Shown: positions 9,873 through 18,860 of the stretch, piece by piece
Layout of the letters: each line of letters starts with the position of its first letter
How positions within the stretch are numbered: position 1 is the first letter of the stretch
DNA from: Clostridiales bacterium
Lineage (GTDB): Bacteria; Bacillota; Clostridia; Lachnospirales; Lachnospiraceae
Direction of reading: 5' to 3'
Assembly (NCBI GenBank): GCA_029010495.1
Contig: JAQXKO010000012.1
Coordinates: 90,978 to 154,977 of the forward strand
DNA: 64,000 nt
Translations under genes and position numbers: made by a program
The notes under the pieces: model-generated
Database searches by the model: none
What the model saw: only the letters and a program-made list of their open reading frames with translations
Told to the model about the DNA's origin: nothing

Positions 9873-12800
9873 ATGAAGAGAAATGACATTCATAAGGTAC
9901 TTATAATAGGTTCGGGTCCTATTATTATCGGACAGGCATGTGAGTTTGATTATTCCGGAACTCAGGCTTGCAAAGCACTTCGTAATCTCGGTTACCAGAT
10001 CGTGCTTGTAAACTCTAACCCTGCAACTATCATGACAGACCCTGGTATTGCAGATGTTACATATGTTGAACCATTAAATGTAAATCGATTGGAAATGATT
10101 ATCGCAAAGGAAAGACCGGATGCCATTCTTCCAAACCTTGGCGGACAGTCAGGTCTTAATCTTTGTTCAGAGCTTGCTTCGGCAGGTATTCTTGATAAAT
10201 ATAATGTAAAGGTTATCGGTGTTCAGGTTGACGCTATTGAGCGTGGTGAGGACCGTATTGAATTTAAAAAGACAATGAACCGTCTCGGCATTGAAATGGC
10301 GAGAAGTGAAGTTGCTTATACTGTAGACGAGGCAGTAGAAATTGCTTCAAGACTTAACTATCCTGTAGTTCTTCGCCCTGCTTATACAATGGGCGGAGCA
10401 GGCGGCGGTCTTGTATATAATGTTGACGAGTTAAGAACAGTATGTGCAAGAGGGCTTCAGGCGTCCCTGGTTGGACAGGTACTTGTAGAAGAGTCTATAC
10501 TCGGATGGGAAGAGCTTGAGCTTGAGGTTGTTCGTGATTCAAAGAACAATATGATTACTGTCTGCTTCATTGAAAATATCGATCCTCTCGGTGTTCATAC
10601 GGGTGACTCGTTCTGCTCAGCTCCTATGCTTACCATTTCAGAGGATGTTCAGAAGGAATTACAGCGTCAGGCATATAAGATTGTTGAAGAAGTACAGGTA
10701 ATCGGCGGTACAAACGTACAGTTTGCACATGACCCTGTTTCAGGCAGAATTATTGTTATTGAAATAAATCCGAGAACATCACGTTCTTCGGCTCTTGCCA
10801 GCAAGGCAACCGGTTTCCCTATTGCTCTTGTATCAGCCATGCTTGCAAGCGGACTTACACTTGATGAGATTCCGTGCGGAAAGTATGGTACTCTTGATAA
10901 ATATGTTCCTGACGGTGAGTATGTGGTGCTTAAGTTTGCACGTTGGGCTTTTGAAAAGTTTAAGGGTGTAGAGGATAAGCTTGGTACTCAGATGCGTGCC
11001 GTAGGCGAGGTAATGAGTATCGGAAAGACATATAAAGAAGCATTCCAGAAGGCAATCAGAAGCCTTGAAATCGGTCGCTATGGTCTTGGATTTGCAAAGA
11101 ACTTTAATGAGCTTTCAAAGGATGAGCTTCTTAAGCTTCTTAAGAATCCTACAAGTGAAAGACAGTTCATTATGTATGAGGCTCTCCGCAAGGGCGCAAC
11201 TGCTGATGAATTGTTTGAGCTTACAAAGATTAAGCATTACTTTATCAATCAGATGAAAGAGCTTGTAGAAGAGGAAGAGGAGCTTCTTAAGTTCAAGGGT
11301 AGTGTTCCTTCAAACGAATGCTTAAAGCAGGCAAAGCTTGACGGATTTTCCGATAAGTATCTTTCAAAGATTCTTGATGTCCCTGAGGAAGATATCAGAA
11401 ATGCGCGAACCGCAATCGGCGTTGTTGAAGAGTGGGAAGGCGTACATGTAAGCGGAACACAGGATAGTGCATATTATTATTCATCATATCATATTACAAA
11501 GCCAAGCGCTGTGAGCGACAATAAGAATAAGATTATGATTCTCGGCGGCGGTCCAAACAGAATCGGCCAGGGTATCGAATTTGACTACTGTTGTGTTCAT
11601 TGTGCAAAGGCTCTTAAAGAACAGGGCTTTGAAACAATTATCGTAAACTGTAATCCTGAGACTGTATCAACTGATTACGATACATCAGATAAGCTTTACT
11701 TTGAACCGCTCACACTTGAGGATGTACTCAGTATATATGCCAAGGAGAAGCCGCTCGGTGTTATTGCACAGTTTGGCGGTCAGACACCGTTAAATCTCTC
11801 TGCAGAGCTTCAGAAGTATGGTGTAAGAATTTTAGGTACCACACCTGAGGTTATTGATATGGCTGAGGACAGAGATATCTTCCGTGCCATGATGGACAAG
11901 CTTGGAATTCCTATGCCTGAGGCAGGAATGGCTGTAAATGTCGAGGAAGCACTTGCAATTGCCGATAAGATTGGCTATCCGGTTATGGTAAGGCCTTCAT
12001 ACGTTCTTGGCGGACGCGGAATGGAAGTAGTATATGACCCTGAAAATCTCAAGATTTATATGGAAGCGGCTGAGGGCGTTACACCTGACAGACCTATACT
12101 GATTGACCGTTTTCTCCGTCATGCCATGGAATGCGAGGCTGATGCAATTTCGGATGGTACTCAAGCTTATGTACCGGCAGTAATGGAGCATATTGAGCTT
12201 GCAGGTGTTCATTCAGGTGATTCTGCATGCATTATTCCATCAAAGAATATTTCAGAGGATAATCTTAAGACAATTAAGGAATATACAAAGAAGATTGCTG
12301 TTGAAATGAATGTACGCGGTCTTATGAATATGCAGTATGCAATTGAAGACGGAAAGGTATATGTGCTTGAGGCAAATCCGAGAGCGTCACGTACTGTTCC
12401 ATTGGTATCAAAGGTATGCGATACTGCCATGGTACCTCTTGCAACTAAGATTATTACAAGTGAATTTACAGGCGAGCCATCACCTATTGCGAACCTTCAG
12501 GAGAAGCAGATTCCTCATTTCGGTGTTAAGGAGGCTGTATTCCCATTTAATATGTTCCCTGAGGTTGATCCCGTACTCGGACCTGAAATGCGTTCGACAG
12601 GTGAGGTTTTGGGACTTGCTTCAACTGTTGGTGAAGCATATTATAAGGCACAGGAGGGCACACAGGTTAAGCTTCCTCTTTCCGGAAGAGTACTTATCAG
12701 TGTATCAAACCGCGATAAGAGAGATCTTATTGAGGTTGCCAAAAAGTTCCACGAAGCCGGATTTGAAATTTTGGCAACACATCATACATATGAAGCAATT

Positions 12801-13088
12801 GTGGAAGCCGGAATTCCTGCAACAAGAGTATTCAAAAAGTCTGAGGGCAGACCGGATGTATATGATAGAATAACAAATGGTGACGTAAATATTGTCGTTA
12901 ATACACCGAAGGGCGATGAAGAAGGTCCGGATGACAGCTATGTACGTAAAGCCTGCATCAAAAAGCGTATATCTTACATCACTACCATGGCAGCCGCAAT
13001 TGCCAGCGCCGAGGGTATCCTTACCATGCAGAAGTCCGGGGATGGAGAAGTTCATTCATTACAGGAAATTCATAAAAATATTAAATAA
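9873..13088 (+). CDS. carB: Carbamoyl-phosphate synthase large subunit
   Basis: Uses ammonia from the small-subunit glutaminase, bicarbonate and two ATP to make carbamoyl phosphate for pyrimidine and arginine synthesis. At 1071 residues it is full length: two homologous ATP-grasp halves, each opening with a dinucleotide-like motif (IIGSGPIIIGQACEFDYSG and ILGGGPNRIGQGIEFDYCC), and a C-terminal MGS-like allosteric domain from about residue 940 (VSNRDKRDLIEVAKKFHEAG). ATG at 9873 has GGAGG at 9861-9865; a further upstream in-frame start lacks a site. carA is not adjacent: the previous gene is a membrane protein and the next a purine permease, so the partner must be elsewhere. Terminators flank it. 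Confidence 0.97.
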   Translation: MKRNDIHKVLIIGSGPIIIGQACEFDYSGTQACKALRNLGYQIVLVNSNPATIMTDPGIADVTYVEPLNVNRLEMIIAKERPDAILPNLGGQSGLNLCSELASAGILDKYNVKVIGVQVDAIERGEDRIEFKKTMNRLGIEMARSEVAYTVDEAVEIASRLNYPVVLRPAYTMGGAGGGLVYNVDELRTVCARGLQASLVGQVLVEESILGWEELELEVVRDSKNNMITVCFIENIDPLGVHTGDSFCSAPMLTISEDVQKELQRQAYKIVEEVQVIGGTNVQFAHDPVSGRIIVIEINPRTSRSSALASKATGFPIALVSAMLASGLTLDEIPCGKYGTLDKYVPDGEYVVLKFARWAFEKFKGVEDKLGTQMRAVGEVMSIGKTYKEAFQKAIRSLEIGRYGLGFAKNFNELSKDELLKLLKNPTSERQFIMYEALRKGATADELFELTKIKHYFINQMKELVEEEEELLKFKGSVPSNECLKQAKLDGFSDKYLSKILDVPEEDIRNARTAIGVVEEWEGVHVSGTQDSAYYYSSYHITKPSAVSDNKNKIMILGGGPNRIGQGIEFDYCCVHCAKALKEQGFETIIVNCNPETVSTDYDTSDKLYFEPLTLEDVLSIYAKEKPLGVIAQFGGQTPLNLSAELQKYGVRILGTTPEVIDMAEDRDIFRAMMDKLGIPMPEAGMAVNVEEALAIADKIGYPVMVRPSYVLGGRGMEVVYDPENLKIYMEAAEGVTPDRPILIDRFLRHAMECEADAISDGTQAYVPAVMEHIELAGVHSGDSACIIPSKNISEDNLKTIKEYTKKIAVEMNVRGLMNMQYAIEDGKVYVLEANPRASRTVPLVSKVCDTAMVPLATKIITSEFTGEPSPIANLQEKQIPHFGVKEAVFPFNMFPEVDPVLGPEMRSTGEVLGLASTVGEAYYKAQEGTQVKLPLSGRVLISVSNRDKRDLIEVAKKFHEAGFEILATHHTYEAIVEAGIPATRVFKKSEGRPDVYDRITNGDVNIVVNTPKGDEEGPDDSYVRKACIKKRISYITTMAAAIASAEGILTMQKSGDGEVHSLQEIHKNIK

Positions 13089-13119
13089 TCATTCTGATGA
13101 CTTTTATATGATTATAAGG

Positions 13120-13148
13120 TCGGACATATGAAAATATGTCCGATTTTT
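13120..13148 (+). terminator. Rho-independent terminator of carB
   Basis: A perfect 10-bp stem TCGGACATAT / ATATGTCCGA closed by a GAAA tetraloop and followed by five T residues. Confidence 0.93.
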
Positions 13149-13161
13149 ATTTATATTTATG

Positions 13162-13191
13162 TTGACAAATATACTGATTTTTCGATAAAAT
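13162..13191 (+). promoter_or_regulatory. Promoter of the purine permease gene
   Basis: TTGACA (13162-13167), 18-bp spacer, TAAAAT (13186-13191). The resulting leader is only about 37 nt, too short for a purine riboswitch. Confidence 0.75.
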
Positions 13192-13234
13192 AAAGACATA
13201 TTTTTTTATGCACTAGAGTGCAGGAGGAGGTTAT

Positions 13235-14662
13235 ATGGATAAGCTTTTCAAGCTTAAGCAAAACGGCACAACAGTGAAAACTGAAATTATTGCCGGCTTA
13301 ACTACATTCATGACAATGGCATATATTATTGCCCTGAATCCCAACCTTTTAACAGGCTTCGGAAGTCAGGGTGGTCCTGAGTTATGGAATGGTGTATTTC
13401 TTGCAACCTGTATTGCATCATTTATTGGTATGGTGGCAATGGCCTTTCTTGCCAATAAACCGTTTGCAATGGCACCGGGCATGGGTCTTAACAGCTTCTT
13501 CGCAGTAGTTGTCGGAAACATCGTCGGTATTACAGGTTTAAGCTATCTGGAATCATTCCAGGCAGCTCTTTGTATCATTTTAATTGAAGGTATCATCTTT
13601 ATTATTCTGTCTGTTCTTAATATCAGAGAGAAAATAGTTGATGCAATTCCGCTTGGTGTACGTCTCGGTATAGCACCTGCTATCGGTCTTATGCTTCTTA
13701 ACATCGGATTTGGCTCAAATGCCGGTATTTATTCTGACAAGGGCGGACCTTTCTTCGTAATGAGAGATTTCTTCGGTGCACTTACACCCGGCGTAGCAAA
13801 GGACAGTATGGGCTCCGGATACGGCGCAATGGTACTTACTACTGTTACAATGTTTGTGGGCTTATTTGTTATTATTGTACTTGCTCATTATGGAGTAAAG
13901 GCTGCTGTAATTCTCGGTATGCTTGTTGCTTCTGTAGTTAACTGGGCAGGACAGTTTATTTTCTTTGATACAAATCCTTTTGAAGGCTTAAAGAATGCAT
14001 CCTTTGTACCTGCATTTGGAGATATGGCAAAGACAACTCTTTTCAAATTTAATTTTGACGGATTTTTAAAGATTGGCGTATTTACAGCCGTTACACTTAT
14101 TATCACTTTCTGTATCATCGATATGTTTGATACTATCGGCACATTAGTAGGTACTGCTTCAAGAGCAGGCATGACTGATGAAAACGGTAATATGCCAAAA
14201 ATGAAGGAAGCGCTTCTTTCTGATGCTATCGGTACCGTTACAGGTTCCCTTACGGGTACTTCAACAGTAACTACATTCGTTGAATCTGCATCAGGTGTTG
14301 AAGCAGGCGGTCGTACGGGACTTACAGCACTTACAACAGGTGTTATGTTCCTTGCATGTATGTTTATTGCTCCTATTGCAGCAATCATTCCTGCAGCTGC
14401 TACATCTTCTGCACTTATTTATGTAGGTATTCTTATGATTTCCGGTCTTTCTAAGATTGACTTTAATGATATGTTCCAGACAGTGCCGGTTGCATTAATG
14501 CTTCTTGCAATGCCAATTTCAGGTTCTATCGGACATGGTATCGGTCTTGCACTTATTACTTACACAATTATGAAGGTATTTACAGGCAAGGCAAAGGATG
14601 TATCTGTACTTACCTATATCATCAGCCTTTTGTTCCTTGTAAAGTTTTTCCTTATAGTATAG
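13235..14662 (+). CDS. NCS2-family purine permease (AzgA/PbuG type)
   Basis: Proton-coupled importer of hypoxanthine, guanine or adenine in the cytoplasmic membrane. The 475-residue protein begins KTEIIAGLTTFMTMAYIIALNP, a signature of the AzgA-like branch of NCS2, and has the AMAPGMGLNSFFA motif and about 12 to 14 hydrophobic segments. The conserved DMFDTIGTLVGTASRAGM and TGTSTVTTFVESASG motifs of the substrate site are present. ATG 13235 follows AGGAGGAGG at 13222-13230. It has its own promoter; the leader is too short for the purine riboswitch that controls some pbuG genes. Base preference cannot be read from sequence. Confidence 0.9.
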   Translation: MDKLFKLKQNGTTVKTEIIAGLTTFMTMAYIIALNPNLLTGFGSQGGPELWNGVFLATCIASFIGMVAMAFLANKPFAMAPGMGLNSFFAVVVGNIVGITGLSYLESFQAALCIILIEGIIFIILSVLNIREKIVDAIPLGVRLGIAPAIGLMLLNIGFGSNAGIYSDKGGPFFVMRDFFGALTPGVAKDSMGSGYGAMVLTTVTMFVGLFVIIVLAHYGVKAAVILGMLVASVVNWAGQFIFFDTNPFEGLKNASFVPAFGDMAKTTLFKFNFDGFLKIGVFTAVTLIITFCIIDMFDTIGTLVGTASRAGMTDENGNMPKMKEALLSDAIGTVTGSLTGTSTVTTFVESASGVEAGGRTGLTALTTGVMFLACMFIAPIAAIIPAAATSSALIYVGILMISGLSKIDFNDMFQTVPVALMLLAMPISGSIGHGIGLALITYTIMKVFTGKAKDVSVLTYIISLLFLVKFFLIV

Positions 14663-14734
14663 GAGTACACAACAGGTGAGCATTAGTTTGATTTCGTTAT
14701 TATTTTATTTTTTTAAAATGTTCTTTATTTTTTA

Positions 14735-14799
14735 GGGTGAGCGGAGAATTATTATTTAATGATTTTTCCTTATAGGTGTATTAATAATTATCATCACCC
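14735..14799 (+). promoter_or_regulatory. Long imperfect hairpin directly before the AlkD-like gene
   Basis: GGGTGA (14735-14740) pairs with TCACCC (14794-14799), and AATTATTA (14747-14754) with TAATAATT (14782-14789). The pairing leaves an asymmetric internal loop and a 27-nt apical loop. The base ends 5 nt before the ribosome binding site of the next gene, so it may influence its translation. There is no T-tract after the second arm. Confidence 0.3.
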
Positions 14800-14814
14800 G
14801 TGATTGGAGAAAAA

Positions 14815-15507
14815 ATGAATATAGCTGAGTGGCTGTTTGATAATCAGGATTTGGAATATCAGAAGTTTCAGTCTAAGCTGATACCAAACATTCCTCCTGA
14901 GAACATAATAGGCATCAGAACTCCGATTTTAAGAAATTTTGCAAAGCAAATAAAGAATACAGATGAGGCAGAGCATTTTATTGGTGTTCTGCCTCATAAA
15001 TATTATGATGAATATAATCTTCATTGTTTGCTTATTTCCGGAATTAAGGATTATGATGCGGCAGTAAAAGAGGTGGACAGGTTGTTGCCTTATATTGATA
15101 ATTGGGCAACCTGCGATATGTTTTCACCTGTGATATTTAAGAAAAATACAGACAAATTACTTTTTAAAATTAATGAGTGGATAAAGTCTGACAGAACATA
15201 TACAGTGAGATTTGCAATAGGATGTCTTATGGCATATTATCTTGATGATAAGTTTGACGTGGAATATCCCGAAATGGTTGCAAACGTAAAATCGGAAGAA
15301 TATTATATTAATATGATGATTGCATGGTATTTTGCTACTGCACTTGCAAAGCAGTATGATGCGGTCATAAGTTATATTGAAGAGGGCCGTCTCTCCGGGT
15401 GGATTCACAGGATGACCATAAGAAAGGCATGTGAAAGCTACAGGGTAAGTGACGAACGTAAGAAGTATTTAAAATCATTAAGAGACAGAGTGGAGCAGTA
15501 TGAATAA
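14815..15507 (+). CDS. DNA alkylation repair enzyme, AlkD-like
   Basis: A 230-residue all-helical protein of the AlkD/ALK HEAT-repeat family, which excises alkylated purines without base flipping. Recognisable elements are IIGIRTPILRNFAKQI near the N-terminus, YDEYNLHCLLISGIKDYD, DNWATCDMFSP (the DNW/D region conserved in AlkD) and IHRMTIRKACESYRVSDE at the C-terminus. ATG 14815 has GGAGA at 14806-14810; a GTG 15 nt upstream would place that site inside the coding region. It overlaps the following HAD gene by eight bases. Whether it acts on DNA in vivo is inferred from family membership. Confidence 0.8.
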   Translation: MNIAEWLFDNQDLEYQKFQSKLIPNIPPENIIGIRTPILRNFAKQIKNTDEAEHFIGVLPHKYYDEYNLHCLLISGIKDYDAAVKEVDRLLPYIDNWATCDMFSPVIFKKNTDKLLFKINEWIKSDRTYTVRFAIGCLMAYYLDDKFDVEYPEMVANVKSEEYYINMMIAWYFATALAKQYDAVISYIEEGRLSGWIHRMTIRKACESYRVSDERKKYLKSLRDRVEQYE

Positions 15508-16336
15508 ATTACATTATAAAGCTGTCATTTTTGATATGGACGGTGTGATTTTTGATTCTGAAAAAAAGGTTATTGAGTGTTGGGAGGATACCGCGAAGCA
15601 GTATAATATTCCCGATATAAAGGAAACGGCCTGCAAATGTCTTGGTATTAATGCAACTGTTACAAAACAGATATTCAGGGAAGTGTACGGTCAGGATTTT
15701 GATTATGATTATTATAAAAGCATTATGAGAAATTTATTCTATGAGCGCTACGGTAACGGAAGGCTGCCGTTAAAACCCGGTATAAGAGAATTGTTAAAAT
15801 ATCTTAAGACACTCGGCATAAAAATCGCGGTTGCATCTTCTACAAGAGTAGAAATGGTAAGTAAAGAGCTTACTGATGCAAAGCTTGCAGAATATTTTGA
15901 TGTTATTATCGGCGGTGATATGGTTGAAAGGTCAAAGCCTGAACCTGACATTTTTTTAAAAGCCGTATCAGAGCTTGGTGCAAAACCGGAGGAATGCTTT
16001 GTGATAGAAGATTCCTATAACGGAATAAGAGCCACCTATAATGCCGGAATAAAGGGTATAATGGTTCCTGATCTTATCGGACCTGATGAAGAGATGAGGA
16101 ATAAGAGTTTTATCATTCTTGACAGCCTTACCGAAGTCAAAAGTTATCTGGATTCTGTTTATATTTATCCTCATATGTGCCGATGCTGTAAAAGAGATAT
16201 AATAAATAACCCCTTTGATATATGTAATTATTGCGGCTGGGAGGATGATATTGTTCAAAATGAAAACGAGGATTTTTCCGGGGGCGCTAATAAATTATCA
16301 CTAAGAGAATATAAGAAGAATTTTATATCGCAATAA
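15500..16336 (+). CDS. HAD-superfamily phosphatase with C-terminal cysteine-rich CPCC domain
   Basis: Residues 1-220 are a HAD subfamily IA hydrolase of the beta-phosphoglucomutase/phosphatase type: motif I FDMDGVIFDS (D12, D14), motif II VASSTR, motif III lysine in SKPEPD, motif IV VIEDSYNGIRA. These make an acid-anhydride phosphoenzyme mechanism likely, with a small sugar phosphate or similar substrate. From about residue 225 there is a second module, HMCRCCKRDI..DICNYCGWEDD..GGANKLSLREYKKNF, which matches the cysteine-rich CPCC family usually found as a stand-alone small protein; its four cysteines suggest a zinc site. The fusion is in frame with no internal start. The gene overlaps the AlkD-like gene. 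The role of the CPCC tail is unknown. Confidence 0.8.
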   Translation: MNKLHYKAVIFDMDGVIFDSEKKVIECWEDTAKQYNIPDIKETACKCLGINATVTKQIFREVYGQDFDYDYYKSIMRNLFYERYGNGRLPLKPGIRELLKYLKTLGIKIAVASSTRVEMVSKELTDAKLAEYFDVIIGGDMVERSKPEPDIFLKAVSELGAKPEECFVIEDSYNGIRATYNAGIKGIMVPDLIGPDEEMRNKSFIILDSLTEVKSYLDSVYIYPHMCRCCKRDIINNPFDICNYCGWEDDIVQNENEDFSGGANKLSLREYKKNFISQ

Positions 16337-16366
16337 ATATATATACTGTTAAAAATTTATTAAAAT

Positions 16367-16435
16367 ATGCAAATATTATTTTAAAAAGTAAAAGTCTTGT
16401 GTTATAATAAAATTTGATTATGGTTATATTTGCAT
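16367..16435 (+). promoter_or_regulatory. Extended -10 promoter flanked by inverted ATGCAAATAT repeats
   Basis: TGTTATAAT (16400-16408) is an extended -10 element. A perfect 10-bp inverted repeat, ATGCAAATAT (16367-16376) and ATATTTGCAT (16426-16435), brackets it, placing one half-site around -45 and the other around +15. It sits about 100 nt before the gene at 16517, the first of the cdaA run, and could be a paired operator. Confidence 0.45.
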
Positions 16436-16516
16436 TATGATGTATTGATTAAAAACGATATCTGATGTTTCAAAATATTTTATTTATCATATGTCGGAAT
16501 TTTTGCGGGGTATCTA

Positions 16517-16939
16517 ATGATTGATTGTGAAAAAGTAAAACTGATGACAAAATGTGCCATTTATGAATCACATGAAGGAAATTCGGACATTGAAGGTTCA
16601 AAATATCGAAAGAGCGATTATATAGGACTTGCTGTCATCAGAAATATTGCGGCATCGGCTGTTGGTTATCTGCTGCTTATCGGAATACTGTTCTTATATA
16701 ACATGGATATGCTTGTTAAGATAGCATTTACTTCTCTGATAAAAAAATATTTTATATTATTGACGGGAATATATTTCGGAATCGTTCTGATAATAATTGC
16801 ATGCACATATTATCTCTCGTCGAGAGAATATAATAAGTCACGTAAGAGGCTTTCAAAATACGTAAGGATGCTTAAACAGATTAATAAAATGACTATTAAG
16901 GGCGAAGCTGTGGATTATATTGATAAAACTGCGGAATAG
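16517..16939 (+). CDS. Small two-helix membrane protein, unknown
   Basis: I do not recognise this 140-residue protein. It has a polar N-terminus with Cys3 and Cys11, two hydrophobic helices (about residues 37-60 and 73-97), and a basic tail with a predicted amphipathic helix (NKSRKRLSKYVRMLKQINKM). The start at 16517 is preceded by GGGG at 16507-16510. Its position, 21 nt before another membrane gene and upstream of cdaA, suggests one transcript with the c-di-AMP genes; a functional link is only inferred. Confidence 0.65.
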   Translation: MIDCEKVKLMTKCAIYESHEGNSDIEGSKYRKSDYIGLAVIRNIAASAVGYLLLIGILFLYNMDMLVKIAFTSLIKKYFILLTGIYFGIVLIIIACTYYLSSREYNKSRKRLSKYVRMLKQINKMTIKGEAVDYIDKTAE

Positions 16940-16960
16940 TCTATCGGAAAGGCATTATTT

Positions 16961-17944
16961 ATGACTAAATTATTAGAAATCAGGGAAGCTCTGTTTGCAT
17001 TATATGAGAAAGCAAATAATATTATAAAACATGTTTTTAAATTTATGTTTTATCTTGCAGCATTTCTTTATATAAGTAATTATATCGGCTATAATGAGAG
17101 CTTTCAAAAGCTTTACATGGTGATTGGTTTCTCTCTTCTGGCATCCTTTGTGCCAAGAACGATTGCATTAATATTACTTTTGTTTTATACTTTGGTTCAT
17201 ATTTATCCGACATCTGTTATTCTGGCAGGTACAGTACTTGCATTTGCAATAATATTTATGTGCTTTTTCGGAAGATATCTCGCTAAGTATAATTATGTTA
17301 TTATCGCAATGCCGTTACTCATTACTTTGAAGCTGCCTTTTTTATTACCGATATCATTGGGGTTGTTTTTCACTCCCGAAACGATTATTCCGATGTCAAT
17401 AGGAGTATTTTTGTATTACCTCATCAGCGGGATAAATAAAAATGCCGTGATAATTGAAGGTCTTGACGGAGCTGATAATCAGTTTTCATTATTCAGAAGT
17501 GTATTAGATGTACTTTTTAAAGACAAATCAATGTTGATTACAATTGTTGTTTTATCAATTGTTATCATAACTGTATATATCATTAAAAATCTGAAAATTG
17601 ATTATTCATATTTTGTTGCCGCTTTTATGGGCAGTCTTGTATCTATGGTTGGTTATCTTCTTGCATCATTAAAATGCGATATGGGAATGAATCTGTTTTT
17701 TATTGTATTGTTTTCCATGCTCTCCGCATTTTTGGCCGGAGCGGCAGTATATTTTTACAGGCCGATAAGCTATTATTATGTGGAAAATGTTACCTTTGAG
17801 GATGATGACTATATATATTTTGTAAGAGCGGTTCCGAAGGTAAAGGTTGCCGGCAGCAAGGTAAGCTTAAAGAATTTTTCACTTGAGGCCTTTAATGATG
17901 AAACAAAGGAAGCGGAAGAAAAATCTAAAGAAATTGAAGAATAA
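16961..17944 (+). CDS. Polytopic membrane protein upstream of cdaA, unknown
   Basis: A 327-residue protein with roughly eight to nine hydrophobic helices between residues 25 and 270 and a charged cytoplasmic C-terminal tail of about 55 residues (DDDYIYFVRAVPKVKV, then Glu/Lys-rich). No transporter motif stands out. The start at 16961 has GGAAAGG at 16946-16952. The stop lies 27 nt before the cdaA start, so co-transcription is likely. A role linked to c-di-AMP or osmolyte balance would fit the context but cannot be shown. Confidence 0.65.
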   Translation: MTKLLEIREALFALYEKANNIIKHVFKFMFYLAAFLYISNYIGYNESFQKLYMVIGFSLLASFVPRTIALILLLFYTLVHIYPTSVILAGTVLAFAIIFMCFFGRYLAKYNYVIIAMPLLITLKLPFLLPISLGLFFTPETIIPMSIGVFLYYLISGINKNAVIIEGLDGADNQFSLFRSVLDVLFKDKSMLITIVVLSIVIITVYIIKNLKIDYSYFVAAFMGSLVSMVGYLLASLKCDMGMNLFFIVLFSMLSAFLAGAAVYFYRPISYYYVENVTFEDDDYIYFVRAVPKVKVAGSKVSLKNFSLEAFNDETKEAEEKSKEIEE

Positions 17945-17971
17945 TTTATTAAATATTGAGTGAGGGAGATT

Positions 17972-18835
17972 ATGAAAGGTATAATTGAAGGCGTTAAATC
18001 TTATTTCAGTTATCTTGCCCCATCTAATATTAAGATATCCGATATAGTTGAAATTATATTGATTTCAATTTTATTGTATTACTTGATTGGTTGGATTAGA
18101 GATACAAAGGCATGGTCCTTATTAAAGGGCTTTGTCATACTTATTTTTGTGTGGATCATTGCTGCCGTATTTCAGTTTAATGCGATTTCGTGGCTTTACA
18201 AAAACGCATTGAGTGTAGGTATTATTGCAATATTTATCATTTTTCAGCCTGAGCTCAGAAGGGCACTGGAACAGCTTGGAAGACAGAATATATCGATATT
18301 TAATTTTGATTTTAAAAATACAAATAAAAAGTTTTCGGACAATACAATCCAGGAAATAGTAAGAGCCTGTTTTGAAATGTCAAAATTCAAGACGGGTGCG
18401 CTGATTGTTATTGAGGGAGATACAGCTCTCAGGGAATATGAACGTACAGGTATTTCAATTAATGCCAATATAAGTGCAGAGCTTATAATTAATATTTTTG
18501 AACACAATACTCCTCTTCATGACGGAGCCATGATAATACATAATGATACGATTACGGCTGCGACATGTATTTTACCGGTCTCGGATAATATGATGCTGAG
18601 TAAGGAACTTGGCACACGTCACAGAGCCGGTGTAGGACTTAGTGAAGTTACTGATGCTTTTGTAATTATTGTTTCTGAGGAAAACGGAAAGGTATCAGTG
18701 GCAAGGAACGGCCAGCTTATACGCGGTATTGATGAAATGTACTTAAGAAGTAAGCTGTCGGCTCTTCAGATGGGCTCTGTGAGTATTAAAAACAAAAAAG
18801 AAGCAATTGCAAATTCAAAGAAGAGATCAAAATAG
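17972..18835 (+). CDS. cdaA: Diadenylate cyclase CdaA (c-di-AMP synthase)
   Basis: Makes cyclic di-AMP from two ATP; membrane bound, and the main housekeeping c-di-AMP synthase in many Firmicutes. The 287 residues hold three N-terminal hydrophobic segments (about 22-45, 52-70, 76-95) and a DisA_N domain with both catalytic motifs, HDGAMIIHND (DGA) and GTRHRAGVGLSEVTDA (RHR). ATG 17972 follows AGGGAG at 17963-17968; a GTG 12 nt upstream would swallow that site. cdaR follows after 25 nt as usual, but glmM, the third member of the common cdaA-cdaR-glmM operon, is replaced here by a ClpX-type gene. c-di-AMP controls potassium and osmolyte uptake and wall homeostasis. Confidence 0.96.
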   Translation: MKGIIEGVKSYFSYLAPSNIKISDIVEIILISILLYYLIGWIRDTKAWSLLKGFVILIFVWIIAAVFQFNAISWLYKNALSVGIIAIFIIFQPELRRALEQLGRQNISIFNFDFKNTNKKFSDNTIQEIVRACFEMSKFKTGALIVIEGDTALREYERTGISINANISAELIINIFEHNTPLHDGAMIIHNDTITAATCILPVSDNMMLSKELGTRHRAGVGLSEVTDAFVIIVSEENGKVSVARNGQLIRGIDEMYLRSKLSALQMGSVSIKNKKEAIANSKKRSK

Positions 18836-18860
18836 GTCTGTTTCAGATTGCGAGGTATAA

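Noticed and set aside
13192..13234. Purine riboswitch before the purine permease
   Set aside because: The leader from the clear promoter to the start codon is about 37 nt, too short for the roughly 70-nt aptamer, and the conserved loop sequences are absent.
13888..14388. 166-codon frame on the minus strand
   Set aside because: Antisense to the purine permease; the Ala/Val/Pro-rich translation is what reversed membrane-protein codons give.
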